Assembly: GCA_947623455.1 (NCBI GenBank)
Contig: OX392527.1
Span: forward strand, 11,962,001-12,026,000
Direction of reading: 5' to 3'
Length of the DNA stretch: 64,000 bases
From: Mimachlamys varia
Taxonomy: Eukaryota > Mollusca > Bivalvia > Pectinida > Pectinidae
This document shows, piece after piece, positions 1 through 11,946 of this stretch (its first letter is position 1; each line of letters opens with the position of its first letter). The position numbers and the translations under genes are program-made. The notes beneath the pieces were generated by a model that did no database searches, had not been told where the DNA came from, and saw only the letters and a list, made by a program, of their open reading frames with translations.

Positions 1-689
1 TTTTTATTAGTCAGACAATAAAGGAGAACTTGTCCAACCATAGCAATAACCAGATGATATGGAGATGGAAACCATCTCTAAAGGCCCCGCCATTGCCACA
101 AATCCAATATGTAAAGAAGCTTAGTTGGAGTACCAAAATTATAATTACAGACTCTGCTAATCAGACACTGTCTTTCATCCTGATCCATATTGAGAAGAAT
201 TTCAATGGGAAAGATCATTCAAAACATCAATCAACATGTTAGAACATCTGCTTTGATATTTTAAATAATAATATGAAGTATCCAACTGATTCAAAGTGAC
301 TTGTAATAAATACTGCACATACTTTTCTGTTTGCCTCGTCCCACAAGTGATCAAGACTTTAGGATTTCTGACATGAAGCTAGATCTACACATATTTATGT
401 GACAAAATCAGCCTCCTCAGTATGTAACAGCACTGGACGTTTGTGAACCATCCCAAAAACAAATCAATGGCCAATCCACATGAAATTTAAGGTTATTAAT
501 CGTGCAAGCAGGTTACGCTAAATCTATATTTCGTGCAAAATGTATAAACTTCAGACATAAACCAGATAAAATCAAATGCAACTCAAAACACGTCTCCGCA
601 CATCTAGAAGATTTAGGCCCCAAATGAGATTCCAAAAGCTTCGGATATCTATGGGGCGTTAATCTGTTGATATTACAGGGCCTGGTATG

Positions 690-960
690 GGTGCAATAAG
701 TGTGCATGTAGGCATTGCTCTATCACCGAGGTAAATATGATTTCTGTAGAGATTTCTACACATTAGTAGACTACCTGGTGTACATCACCAACAGGTTTGA
801 TGAGAATTGCCAATGGCAAACAACAAGGCTTGAGGAGGAGAGGTTGATACAATCTACCAGCAATATGTACAGGCAGTGTTCACAACCTATGAAATAGGAC
901 CTAAATCTCGGGGTGCAATCTGCCAAAAACTAGAGAAATGCTCAAGAATTGTGAGTTTGT
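690..960 (+). pseudogene. frame-broken coding-like stretch
   Basis: Three consecutive frames on the + strand give protein-like peptides (GPGMGAISVHVGIALSPR, then GKYDFCRDFYTLVDYLVYIT and beyond to about 845, then YQQYVQAVFTTYEIGPKSRG up to a gtgagt at 950). They would form one sequence only through two frame changes, as in a decayed gene copy. No family recognised; it may be chance. Confidence 0.15.
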
Positions 961-1211
961 TGTGCTAACCAGTCTCCACATGGAGGTAATTTCTCCCAAT
1001 CAGTCTGATCTATAGTTACACTAATTAGAAGCACAAATAAAAGTGGCAGACCCACACGAGGATAACTTACATTACACACCCAATATATAACTCTTAAGTC
1101 ACGCTTTTGTTTTACTGTAATTGGACTTGTTTGTCTTTGATTGAACAGAAGGATTTTCTATGCAGTGGATATGATAGATCCTACCCAGGTTAAGTTATAA
1201 CAAATTAGCAC

Positions 1212-1230
1212 GAGGAGGAGGAGGAGGAGG
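1212..1230. repeat. (GAG)n short microsatellite
   Basis: Six GAG/AGG triplets just left of the exon-like segment at 1271-1328. Confidence 0.7.
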
Positions 1231-1270
1231 ACGTGAGGAGTGCACACACAGCAGAACGTGGCCGTCTCAC

Positions 1271-1328
1271 CTACACAGCTTGTGTTGATGGATTCTCCAT
1301 ACCTCCTCACCAACAGTGACAAAGTCTA
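1271..1328 (-). CDS. orphan exon-like segment, minus strand
   Basis: 58 nt between acceptor ggtactactgacag and donor ag|gtgaga. The only open frame codes DFVTVGEEVWRIHQHKLC with split codons at both ends. Not linked in phase to the segment at 2579-2682. No family recognised. Confidence 0.3.
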
Positions 1329-2578
1329 CTGTCAGTAGTACCTGGGGATTTTTTAAACAGATGTGTATCAAAGAAACATAATGGCTGATTCCCCCAGTGG
1401 TAACATGTATCCTAAAGATTACACTCTGGCTGCAACATGCCTTGGATTTTACTTATTGTTTGGTGTTCACCAAAACATTATTATATTTTTATTACATATA
1501 ACTCATAACAGGATCACCCCAGAAACCAGCTGTAAGGTTCGACAATATTTTCCCTTTTAAAGTAGAGATTTATTGACAAAAAATAAGTCTCCCCTTAAAC
1601 AGTTTGAAAATTAAGGCCTGGCCAAGATATTTCTGAAAACATTGTACATATTTTGGTTTATATATCTTGGCACATTACTTGGTGATTCTGCTAATTTATG
1701 AAATGCTTATATATAAACAAGTTCTAAGTGTAATGGAATCCTCAAAACTGACCAATAGGCGCAATACAAAGTCCTCAAAACTAACTCCCTAGTCACAAAT
1801 GACGCTATGATAGAGTTTACAATGCCATTAAATACTTGCAAAGTTTAAGTACAATTAGACATCATTGAAGGACCATAGGCATCACCTTAACATACAGTGT
1901 TTTTGCTACCTAGAGTTTACAGCAGCCTGTGCCTTATTGATTTTGGAAAATAAAGTAGGATTTTCAGATAAATCGGGAAAATATTCTTGAATTTTGCTTC
2001 ATTTTGGGAAAATAGCACAAATTTTGACTGGGGGAAACAGCCTTATATCGACTGTAAAAATATATATGGGAAAACAAAATCACTGACTTACACCATTAAA
2101 TATTTGAAACAATCAATACTTTTTTACCTTTGACCTTGGAATCAAAGTCAAAATAACCTCATCACAGTCCATATTGCACATCATCTAGGGGTGATGTAGG
2201 TATACTGGGTACTGCAAGTTTCATTTAGTATATCCTTCACTGTTTGATAGCCACTGCCTGGTCAAGATAAAATTAGAAGAGAACCAGAAGAACCAGAAAT
2301 AAAGCAATTTGTCTGTCTTCCTTTGAAGCGGAGACATAATTATTGAACCAACTTTTAGCTCCAATAGTCCACTGTTATACTCAGAATTCTGATAAATTAT
2401 GAAGTTGTGATTTTCCAAAGGAATACACAAAGATTAATAACATACTATTAATTGAAAATATTACTTAGTAGAATGTCCCTATAAAATAAATCTGGAAACC
2501 TAAAATAGCTTCATATTTGCTGCATTCAGGATCCATCCAGCTTTGCTGCTGAACACCAAGATTGCATAAACATCTTAC

Positions 2579-2682
2579 CCTTTCAATATCAAATACACTT
2601 TTCAAGTACCAGAGATATCTAACAAAATTTCTGTCATAATAGTTTGAAATAACATGTCCATCAATATACCAAATATTTCTGC
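2579..2682 (-). CDS. orphan exon-like segment, minus strand
   Basis: 104 nt between acceptor ccatatgtcttag and donor agg|gtaaga, coding 34 residues rich in aromatic amino acids (RNIWYIDGHVISNYYDRNFV, then RYLWYLKSVFDIER). The open frame extends well beyond the exon. It lies after the probable end of the 3465-11946 gene, so it would belong to another gene or be spurious. I do not recognise it. Confidence 0.3.
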
Positions 2683-2737
2683 CTAAGACATATGGAATAT
2701 GTATCCAATTCACATACCAATGCATGGCCAATACTTT

Positions 2738-2931
2738 GGTTTATTTTGTTTATTCATTTAAAGACGTGCAAGGTTTTGGAGGTGGAGGAAAGCTGAAGTA
2801 CCTGGAGAAAAACCACCAACCACGGTCAGTATCTGGCAACTGCCCCATGTGGGTTTCGAACTCACTACCCAGAGGTGGAGGGCTAGTAGTAGAATGTCCA
2901 GACACCTGAACCACTCGGCCACCGCAGCCCC
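2738..2931 (-). mobile_element. tRNA-derived SINE, copy 1
   Basis: Read on the minus strand, the 5' head has a Ser/Leu-tRNA-like A box (gtggccgagtggttcag) and a B box (gagttcgaaaccc), with a long variable region between. A body shared with the copy at 11264-11487 follows (for example gcagttgccagatactgacc and ggtggtttttctcc), ending in an A/T-rich tail. The conserved body recalls widely shared metazoan SINE domains, but I cannot assign it without a search. Confidence 0.75.
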
Positions 2932-3464
2932 TGACAATACGAATTATGAATTCACATTTGAACACTATAATGGTCCTTTATTTTGTTGCTCTATAAATAG
3001 TGGTATGATTGGTTTTATCATTATCTCCAATGATTTAGTCCCTCTGGGAGAAAGTAGGTCAAAACAAAAGCTCATATTTAATGATAAAAACAAACTCATG
3101 TGTATATCAACAGTTTTTCATCAAAGTATAGTTACACACATGGGCTTTCTTAAAATCAGACAGGCTACAGGTCAGATGATCTAGGTCGAGGTTGTGACCA
3201 GAGAAAGAGGATGGCTGATGGCTGACCTGGTGAAAGAGGATGGCTGGCCTATGTTTGTATGAACAGTTACAAGTCAGTACAAGTGCCACATGATGTACAG
3301 TAAGCATAATGTGAAAGTATGTGTGGTGCTGGCCGTTGGTATGTTGTTGTTGAGGGTTGTACAGTGGTGATAATGTAGTCCTACAGGAGATGTGGATACA
3401 TAAAGGTGAGAAAACATACAACCATCAACTAATGTTCTTCCCTGATAAAGAGACGAAACAAAGG

Positions 3465-3539
3465 TCACACTGCTGTCAGTTTGGGTAACCTTTTCAACGC
3501 CACTTCACTCACAGACCCATTTCCTGCTGGAACTAACTT
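3465..3539 (-). CDS. minus-strand gene last coding exon
   Basis: Acceptor tttttctgcaataatacag, then 24 codons from KLVPAGNGS to KRLPKLTAV and TGA. An internal donor (tct|gtgagt at 3507-3512) could shorten it to 27 nt. An AATAAA on the minus strand near 2977-2982 would suit a 3' end about 480 nt after the stop. Confidence 0.42.
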   Translation of the reverse strand, partial: KLVPAGNGSVSEVALKRLPKLTAV

Positions 3540-6500
3540 CTGTATTATTGCAGAAAAACAAATTAAATGGTACACAAACAATGAATATAGGATTACAACA
3601 TTGGTAATCACCATATAATTGTAAATCAGCAAAGTAACTGATACAAATACCACCTGAGAGTAATACACTTCTCACTCAATAGGTCCACCAGCCTCAGCCA
3701 TAATACCTCAACTGTGGTAGCAAAACCTTTCTGAAATACGCCTGTCCTTGACTCAAGGACTAATTCAGGAAGATATTTATCCTGGACTAAAATTTATGAT
3801 ATGTCAATTCCATAGTGACACTGTCCTTTCCAAGCATTACTGGATCCATAATGATGAGAGTTAACTCCCTTTGACATACAACAAAGTGTTAAACACGGCG
3901 AAAACCTTGGCGAAAAACAAAACAATGCTGAGAAATAACACATCACTTTGGAATTGTTATTTTTTCATGACTTTGAAGTTTGTGTTGTACATACAATTCT
4001 GTTGAATATTGTTTCCCCCTAAAATTGTAAGAAAAAAATTGTGGGATAACGATAGAAAAAAGTGTGAATCAGTCCAAGTTTACAAAGTGATATGGGACAC
4101 AAGGACAATGACCCCAGTCCTCTACTTACAGGGTGGCTATTTCCTTTCAGTAAATAGCTGACGTGCTAAGACTTCAAAGTCTTGTACAGATGGTGAGTGG
4201 ATTAGCCCCTTATTTACATCGTCACAGTGATGAAACATTATGGAAGTGTAGAATAGATAAAGGAACCATCCCTATGAAACCAGAGGTGTTTTTTAATGGT
4301 ACTTTAAATAACATTATAACAAACTTTGTTTATATGCACCACATTCCCAGTGGTGTTTACATAACTGAAACAAGGAAATCGGGAGCTTCAAATATAGCAT
4401 TCTTAGTATGGTTAAAATCATAACTATGGCATCACAGTAAAGGTCAGGTCCTGTTGTGGGGTGGTTTAGATAAAACATGTGGCAGGATATCTGGACTGAC
4501 TCAGTCTCCCTTCCCACCTACATCTCTAAACCTTCTTTCTCCCTTCCCTCCTATGTCTCTTAACCTTCTTTCTCCCTCCCTTACTCCAACTCTAAACCAT
4601 CTTTCTCCCCCCCACATCTCTAAACCATCTTTCTCCCCCCCCCCACATCTCTAAACCATCTTTCTCCCCCCCCCCCACATCTCTAAACCATCTTTCTCCC
4701 ACCACTCCTACATCTCTAAACCATCTTTCTCCCCCCCCCCACATCTCTAAACCATCTTTCTCCCCCCCCCCCACATCTCTAAACCATCTTTCTCCCCCCC
4801 CCCACATCTCTAAACCATCTTTCTCCCCCCCCCCCACATCTCTAAACCATCTTTCTCCCCCCCCCCCCCCACATCTCTAAACCATCTTTCTCCCCCCCCC
4901 CACATCTCTAAACCATCTTTCTCCCCCCCCCACATCTCTAAACCATCTTTCTCCCCCCCCACATCTCTAAACCATCTTTCTCCCCCCCCCACATCTCTAA
5001 ACCATCTTTCTCCCCCCCCCCCACATCTCTAAACCATCTTTCTCCCCCCCCCCCCCCACATCTCTAAACCATCTTTCTCCCCCCCCCCACATCTCTAAAC
5101 CATCTTTCTCCCACCACTCCTACATCTCTAAACCTTCTTTCTCCCTTCCCTCCTACATCTTTAAAGCTTCTTTCTCCCTTCCTCCTACATCTCTAAACCT
5201 TCTTCCTCTCCTACATCTCTAAACCTTCTTCCTCTCCTACATCTCTAAACCTTCTTCCTTCTTCCTCTCCTACATCTCTAAACCTTCTTTCTCCCACCAC
5301 TCCTACATCTCTAAACCTTCTTTCTCCCTCCCCTCCTAATTATACATCTCTAAACCTTCTCTCACTTCCATCCTACATCGCCAAACCTGCTTTCTATCTT
5401 TACTAGCCTTCCTTTTGCCCTATTTTCCTTATTTCAATCATCTCTATCCTTTCCTTTTCCTAAACATCCTTCCTGTACACTTCTCCAATCTTATTTTCTT
5501 ATAGATTTTCAATTTTTCTACTTCTTCGTATCTCATATTGGTATGAAATTCCTCCTACCTTCTCTATGGCCATCCCTCTTTCTCAAAACCAAATCCCCCT
5601 TACCCCTCTCTGCTAATTCCCAATCCCCTCCCACACCTTCCTTAATGCCTCTGCAACCCTTATATTTTACAACTCTTTCTATATTATTTTATCAACCTCC
5701 CCATCATACTACCTTAAGACTTCCCTCAAACTGTCCCATATCCTATAACACCTCCCCCCCCCTGTACTTTTTAACCCCTTTCCCCACTCCTTCAACCCCA
5801 TCCTCAACCTTCCTCTCCATCTTTATTCCCTTTCCAATTACCTCCCTTTGCCTTATAAATTTATCTATCATTCCATTTTTGTCCCAATCTTCAGTAACCT
5901 CTTCCTTATCTCTGCTCAAACCTTAAACAAACCATGCCCTTTCACATATTTTTGGAACGTTTCAGGACTGTATATGCCATTTATATATTTGCCAGTCCTA
6001 CCGTCAAACCTGGCACTAATTGGAGGTGAAAAGACACAACCAAACCTACCATTATAGCTACAGAGGGTAGAACACCAAAATATACCACACATGGTATATA
6101 CCAAGGTTAAACATATCTATAAAAAGCGTACCGGAGCCAGACAATAACGCTGCAGTTTCTCCAGGCGGTGGTGGTCTGATGTCTGGTATGTTCTCTCTTC
6201 CCATGTATAAATGTACATTGTAAATGTTCATCCTTAGGTAATTGTGTTATTGCAGGTTTAAACATAACTTGTTGCATATTCCTGTAAATCATTGATACAA
6301 CTTTCTAAATCATAATTGTAATATAAACTTGAAGAACATGATTTTAAAACTACACAGGTAATATTGACATTTTCATGGTAAATGATGTCTATAGAAAACT
6401 TAAAACATACATGTGACCCTCACCTTCAAAGATTAGTGTCTATTCAACTCAACACTCCTGCAAGACTAGGATGTCCTCACATTGTCCTAACTAGGATGAA

Positions 6501-9500
6501 AATTTGACAACTTAGATTTTTTCTCTCTATTTTTCTATCAACAATACTGTGTTTCTGACCATTTTAGGACAAGTCACAGAAAAGCATACACCATTATTGA
6601 ACAGGATGTATAACAATAGGTAACCCAATATTCAACAGGATGTATAACAATAGGTAACCTAATATTCAACAGGAGGGATAACAATAGGTAACCCAATATT
6701 CAACAGTATGTATAACAATAGGCAACCCAATATTCAACAGGATGTATAACAATAGGCAACCCAATATTCAACAGTATGTATAACAATAGGCAACCCAATA
6801 TTCAACAGGATGTATAACAATAGGTAAACTAATATTCAACAGGATGTATAACAATAGGTAACCCAATATTCAACAGGATGCATAACAATAGGTAACCCAA
6901 TATTCAACAGGATGTATAACAATAGGCAACCCAATATTCAACAGGATGTATAACAATAGGTAATCTAATATTCAACAGGATGTATAACAATAGGCAACCC
7001 AATATTCAACAGGATGTATAACAATAGGCAACCCAATATTCAACAGGATGTATAACAATAGGCAACCCAATATTCAACAGGATGCATAACAATAGGTAAC
7101 CCAATATTCAACAAGATGCATAACAATAGGCAACCCAATATTCAACAGGATGTATAACAATAGGTAACCCAATATTCAACAGGATGCATAACAATGGGTA
7201 ACCCAATAGTCAACAGGATGTATAACAATAGGTAACCCAAAATTCAACAGGATGTATAACAATGGGTAACCCAATAGTCAACAGGATGTATAACAATGGG
7301 TAACCCTATATTTAACAGGATGCATGATAGTTATAACCAAACACTCAATATGATGTATTCGTAGGTTACCCGATATTCAATATTATGTATACATAAGCAA
7401 CCCAACTCAACATTCTGTATACTTTATAGGAAACCCCATATTGAACCCAATGTATTCAACCGATATTCAACCTGCTGTTAGGGTGTGGGTGTATGTGGAT
7501 ACCATGTTGCATTGATCAGGGTACAAGTGTCCTATCCTGGGCAAACCTGCCAAATGCCTTATTGAATTATTTTGAAGATAGTGTCATGTGGGAGTGATGT
7601 GTACTACTAAAGACCTAACAATAACACAAGGTGACAGGCAACACACAGTTCCATTGAGGCTCCACACAGCATGGACATCATATAACCATTCTAAAAGTAA
7701 TAACTACATAACCAGGCAACAATACAGCAATACAACAATGCAAATGGCACCACACACAATCAACGCCAGATGTGGAATATTAACAAGCGTTAAAATAAAT
7801 CTGTCATAAAGGTAGCAAAAGTACTGTTCTAGTGTCCTTTCCTCTATCTTAGGCAGCATTTTTTCCCATTCCACAAGTGAAGATGTAATTATTTGATTGG
7901 TTCAAAGACATAACGTAATCACCTCATATGATTCCGTTTCCAGTCATGTGACGTCATGACATAGTTCATATGTACTTTTCAAACAAAAACCAAAGCCTTT
8001 TCAAGGCCTTCAATAACAAATAAGGCCTTGAAAAAGTATTACCCAATTCCTCAGCATGCATCGTGCATGCATATTATATATGGTTCATTTGTTTTTAATA
8101 GAATCATGACCCTTTCACACTCAAAAATGTGTTGTCTACGGCAAAAAACGGATGTGTGTTTACACTGCCCATCACTTTTGTGCAGTTGGAATTACCTCCC
8201 TTTCCAAATCGAAATTACAAAAGAAACACTTAAAATCAGGATAATAACAGTCGATAAATGTAGTGCTAAACTAGATAGTATTTAGGTTCTTAGGTGGACG
8301 ACATCCTCAGCTATTGGATCAAAACAAATTATTACGTTTGTGAAAATTACATTTTTATTATTAAATCAGTCCCATTGAACAATCAAAGTTGATTCTGTTC
8401 TTTATGACTTTACCGTAATATCTCCATCAACCAGCCATATCGTGTTAGTCGAGTGCTGACTGAATTATAAATCTGGAGAATCAGGCTGAAGTTGTTGTTG
8501 GACAATGATGCAGACAAATTAAGTCTGCCTCCCCCACAAACACAACAGACTATGCCAATCAGAATCCTGATACATGTCCAAAACACCTTTCCCAGCCACT
8601 GTATTCACGTTGAAACAAGAGGTTTTGACAAGTTACGCTGAGGAAAGCAGCCGTTCTACTCCAAGACTCACTCTCACATCTTGAGGGTTACTTTCTAGTG
8701 AAAACATATCCATTACATTACAAAATTATTCCCATTAATTTCATCAAGCAGTTACAAGTACATCAATGTAAGTTTTGCCTCCCAATGATGGTAGATAATA
8801 TGCCCAATGTTCTGACCTCGTCTCTCAACAGACATATGATCTATAACTCCTAGTCCTTGTCCGTTATAAACATTGTAAGCTATACTGGAGATTTCATGCT
8901 CTATTGATCACCAGATGATAACAGGTAGCCAGCCAGTTTTTTTGTATTATGATCGGAATGGCATTTGGGCATGCAAACTGTGGTGTATTTTATAATTTAA
9001 ACTCTGCCATTAAACTTGGAACTGAAGCAATCCTGTCTAGAAGAGCGAAAGTACATTGGAATACACACACATCACATAAGGGCTTTGGAGTTCAATATTT
9101 ACACAAAATGTTTCATAGTACCTTGATATATTCAGGAAACCAGAAGGGGTCAGGTTAAAGAGTTTAACTTAAGTTTAACTTACGGAAAAATAAGATTTCA
9201 AAACAATGACTGTCCACACTTAACATTTGGCAGCAGAGTGGTTTGAAATTTCTATACTGTAGTTGTCAGATTACTAAAGGTTCCTGGTTGTGGAGTTGTT
9301 TGGAATGAGGAGTTTCTACATTATATTTATCGATACTGTATTTGAGTGGTCATATTACTGAGGTTCCTGGTTGTGGAGTGGTTTAAAATGAGGAGTTTCT
9401 ACACTGTTTTTATCAATACTGTATTATAGTGGCCAGATTACTGAGGTTCCTGGTTGTGGAGTGGTTTGGAATGAAGGGTTTCTACACTGTATTGATTAAT

Positions 9501-11946
9501 ACTGTATAATGGTCAGATTACTGAGGTTCCTGATTGTGGAGTGGTTTGGAATGAAGGGTTTCTACACTGTATTTATCGATACTGTATAGTGGTCAGATTA
9601 CTGAGGTTTCTGGTTGTGGGGTGGTTTGAAATGAGAAGTTTTTACACAATATTTATCGATACTGTATTTGAGTGGCCAGATTACTGAGGTTCCTGGTTGT
9701 GGAGTGGTTTGGAATGAAGAATTTCCACACTATATTTACTGATACTGTAAAGTGGCCAAATTACCGAGGGTTCACAAAAGCAGATACACACCTAAGCAGT
9801 TATTCCTACATCTGACATGTGTCACAACATCACTTCTCGTCATCTATCATCGTAAAAACACATGTCTATTGACGGAGATCATGCGGGATTAAAATTGGAG
9901 TGGTGTGAAACAGCATACCGCCATAAACTAGAAACATTTTCAAAAGCTTAACTTGTCTAAATAAAATGTTTGTATACACATGCATGTATCTGTAGTTGCT
10001 ACCACCTCCCAGTCTGCTGTATATGACGGCCAACTCCTGCACTTCCACATGCTCACGACTACCATGTTTCTAAACTCTGGTTTTCAGATGAGAACACTAG
10101 AGATCAATAATTGTGTCTGTATAACATGCTCCTTTACTACTTACCAGTGCTGACAGGAGACGGTGGAACACTAGTGGCGTATTCTGTAAAATAAAATAAA
10201 ATAGATAAACAATGGAAACCTCATTTATTTACCAAAATTATTCCAAAACCCATACATAAAATATCCACATTGATAATACCATCAAAGGGTGATAGCCATC
10301 TATACAGCTAGGTGGTCTGGAATAATGAATTTCAATAATTCTGCTTCCAAAGGAACACCACTCAATGATAAAAAACATAAAATACTGTATCCAAGTTATT
10401 ATTTCTGATACAAAACATAAAATACTGTATCCAAGTTATTATTTCTGATACAAAACATAAAATATTGTACCCAAGTTATTATTTCTGATACAAAACATAA
10501 AATATTGTACCCAAGTTATTATTTCTGATACAAAACATAAAATATTGTACCCAAGTTATTATTTCTGATACAAAACATAAAATATTGTACCCAAGTTATT
10601 ATTTCTGATACAAAACATAAAATATTGTACCCAAGTTATTATTTCTGATACAAAACATAAAATACTGTATCCAAGTTATTATTTCTGATACAAAACATAA
10701 AATACTGTACCTAAGTTATTATTTCTGATACAAAACATAAAATACTGTACCTAAGTTATTATTTCTGATACAAAACATAAAATACTGTACCCAAGTTATT
10801 ATTTCTGTCTTAATTTCTCCCTTTCTTTCTTGTTTTTGGATCATTTTGATACAATTGACATTGTAGTGGCATGCAGACATAACATGTTGATAACTTTAAC
10901 ATTTATATGTGAGGATTTCTACTTAACATCAGAACAGCTACACAATACAGAATGACAAATAGCTACATGTATAGGTAGTACAAAACTTCCATGACAATAT
11001 CTATAATACTTCTAGAATCACTAAGGTCAAGTAGGTCAAGTGGGGATTTCTTTATTACATAACAAATATAGACACGGGGTCACTTCCTATCACATGATCA
11101 GTCTTGTCATGTGGCTAATATACAAATGTACCAATGTCAAATTGTTACATCATGTGTTATATCAGCACTGTGATTGGCTGTTATTTCAAATGTTCTGATG
11201 ATGACATCATGCCAAGGAGGCAAGGACAATTTCATGATGTCATATTGACTTCCGTACTGGAGTTTGGTTTGGTTTATTTTTGTTTAAAGTCCTTTTTAAC
11301 AGCCAGAGTCATTTAAGGATGTGCCAGGTTTTGGAAGTGGAGGAAAGCCGGAGTATTTGGGAAAAACCACCAACCTACGGTCAGTACCTGGCAACTGCCC
11401 CACGTGGGATTCCAACTCGCAACCCAGAGGTGGAGGGCTAGTGGTAGAATGTCGGAACAACTTAACCACTCGGCCACCTCGACCCCCACTGGAGTCAAAA
11501 TGGTGGCATCTAAAATTTTTTTTTAATATTCATTTACTAAATCTCATATCAAATAGAAACTTAAAGTAAGCTTCTATGTATGCACAGGTCACAAGTAACT
11601 TTATACAATAAAGGAATATGAAACGCCTATCTTCCGTGGTTAATTAATACATATATCCACAATTGTATTAAACTTCCCCCCCGACACATTTTTACATCAT
11701 GCACTGATACACCAACACAATATATAGATATTGTACAAAAAATCATAGCTTTTAATATCTGTAATATACAAATTTGAAACATAAGTAATACAATGATTCT
11801 GTCAATAAAAACCTGGCCACTTTATAGAGCTACCTGCAGACACTCACCTAGAAGTTCCATATTAAAGTAGTATCCAGTGACACCACTTACACTGTTATAT
11901 CTATAGCTGAGTCTACTCAGCTGATTTTCAGCAGTCTCTGAGTACT
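3465..11946 (-). CDS. unidentified minus-strand gene, six in-phase 3' exons
   Basis: In transcription order the exons are 11946-11848, 10183-10145, 8694-8672, 8637-8609, 4157-4130 and 3539-3465. All five junctions use GT-AG sites and keep one open frame of 96 codons that ends at TGA (3465-3467). Phases are 1, 1, 0, 2, 0 at successive junctions. The peptide is polar and rich in Ser and Pro in the middle (for example YATSVPPSPVST and RNLSKPLVS) with a basic C-terminus (ALKRLPKLTAV). I recognise no domain. Upstream exons are uncertain: 12635-12685 and 13310-13344 look like exons on the same strand but do not join in phase to each other or to 11946, so at least one exon is missing. Each exon is short, so individual ones could be wrong; phase agreement across five junctions is the main support. 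Confidence 0.45.
4130..4157 (-). CDS. minus-strand gene exon, 28 nt
   Basis: Donor cct|gtaagt is strong and acceptor gcacgtcag is weak in pyrimidines. It codes YLLKGNSHP and links the phase-2 end of the 8609 exon to the phase-0 start of the last exon. Confidence 0.35.
4507..5395. repeat. C-homopolymer-bearing minisatellite
   Basis: About 25 units of acatctctaaaccatctttct followed by a run of 7-15 C. Unit length varies with the C-run. Both ends degrade into ttctttctccc-type units without long C-runs. The G-rich strand has repeated G-runs able to form quadruplexes. Long open frames on the minus strand are repeat translation. Confidence 0.95.
5396..5960. repeat. polypyrimidine low-complexity tract
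   Basis: Continues from the C-rich array as T/C-rich sequence without a clear period. A 127-codon open frame here is compositional and not a gene. Confidence 0.7.
6599..7320. repeat. 34-bp minisatellite, about 21 copies
   Basis: Unit core caggatgtataacaatagg then taacccaatattcaa. Copies are over 90 percent alike until about 7300; degraded relatives continue to 7480. Confidence 0.95.
7321..8608. other. probable intron or intergenic sequence
   Basis: Degraded 34-bp repeats to 7480, then AT-rich single-copy sequence. The only signal is the minus-strand AATAAA at 8354-8359, discussed under the exon at 8609-8637. Confidence 0.4.
8609..8637 (-). CDS. minus-strand gene exon, 29 nt (or alternative last exon)
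   Basis: A strong acceptor (gctgctttcctcag) opens RNLSKPLVS. If donor ac|gtgaat is used the frame continues at 4157. If it is not, the next codons are ACG TGA, giving an alternative stop at 8605-8607 with an AATAAA signal about 250 nt further on (minus strand, 8359-8354). Both readings are possible. Confidence 0.4.
8672..8694 (-). CDS. minus-strand gene exon, 23 nt
   Basis: Acceptor atgttttcactag and donor aga|gtgagt enclose 23 nt coding ESNPQDVR, the Glu split with the previous exon. A microexon, supported by phase. Confidence 0.4.
9229..9768. repeat. 80-83-bp tandem repeat, six copies
   Basis: Units share gaggttcctggttgtggag and tatcgatactgtat. Spacing between successive ttcctgg motifs is 83, 83, 80, 80 and 83 bp. 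Copies are diverged, so the array is old. Confidence 0.9.
10145..10183 (-). CDS. minus-strand gene exon, 39 nt
   Basis: Acceptor ttttattttacag and donor ctg|gtaagt, both strong. Only one frame suits both neighbours; it codes YATSVPPSPVST flanked by two split Glu codons. Confidence 0.5.
10373..10807. repeat. 40-bp minisatellite, about 11 copies
   Basis: Unit aatactgtatccaagttatt followed by atttctgatacaaaacataa. Nearly identical copies with an internal block of five sharing attgtac, so recent expansion. Confidence 0.95.
11264..11487 (-). mobile_element. tRNA-derived SINE, copy 2
   Basis: Same family as 2738-2931 and in the same orientation. A box gtggccgagtggttaag, B-box region gagttggaatccc (mutated), body with gcagttgccaggtactgacc and ggtggtttttccc. 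It diverges from copy 1 at many positions, so the two inserted independently or are old. Confidence 0.75.
11848..11946 (-). CDS. minus-strand gene exon (EYAT... chain, first resolved)
   Basis: 99 nt ending at a good donor (ctag|gtgagt). It codes AENQLSRLSYRYNSVSGVTG and then YYFNMELL. The 5' boundary at 11946 (ttattgtgag acceptor) is the weakest point: acceptors a few bases further in are also possible. An internal gtaagt at about 11890 could serve as an alternative donor. Confidence 0.42.

Larger units (their letters stand above)
1..1270. other. single-copy sequence, little recognisable
   Basis: Apart from the coding-like stretch at 690-960 and the GAG microsatellite I see no gene, repeat or RNA signature. 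Short open frames show no splice pattern. Confidence 0.5.

Noticed and set aside
2849..3184. 111-codon + strand open frame
   Set aside because: It starts inside the SINE copy and runs into single-copy DNA without splice or family support.
6599..7320. CRISPR-like array of regular short repeats
   Set aside because: The units are contiguous and similar throughout, with no unique spacers. The same holds for the other arrays.
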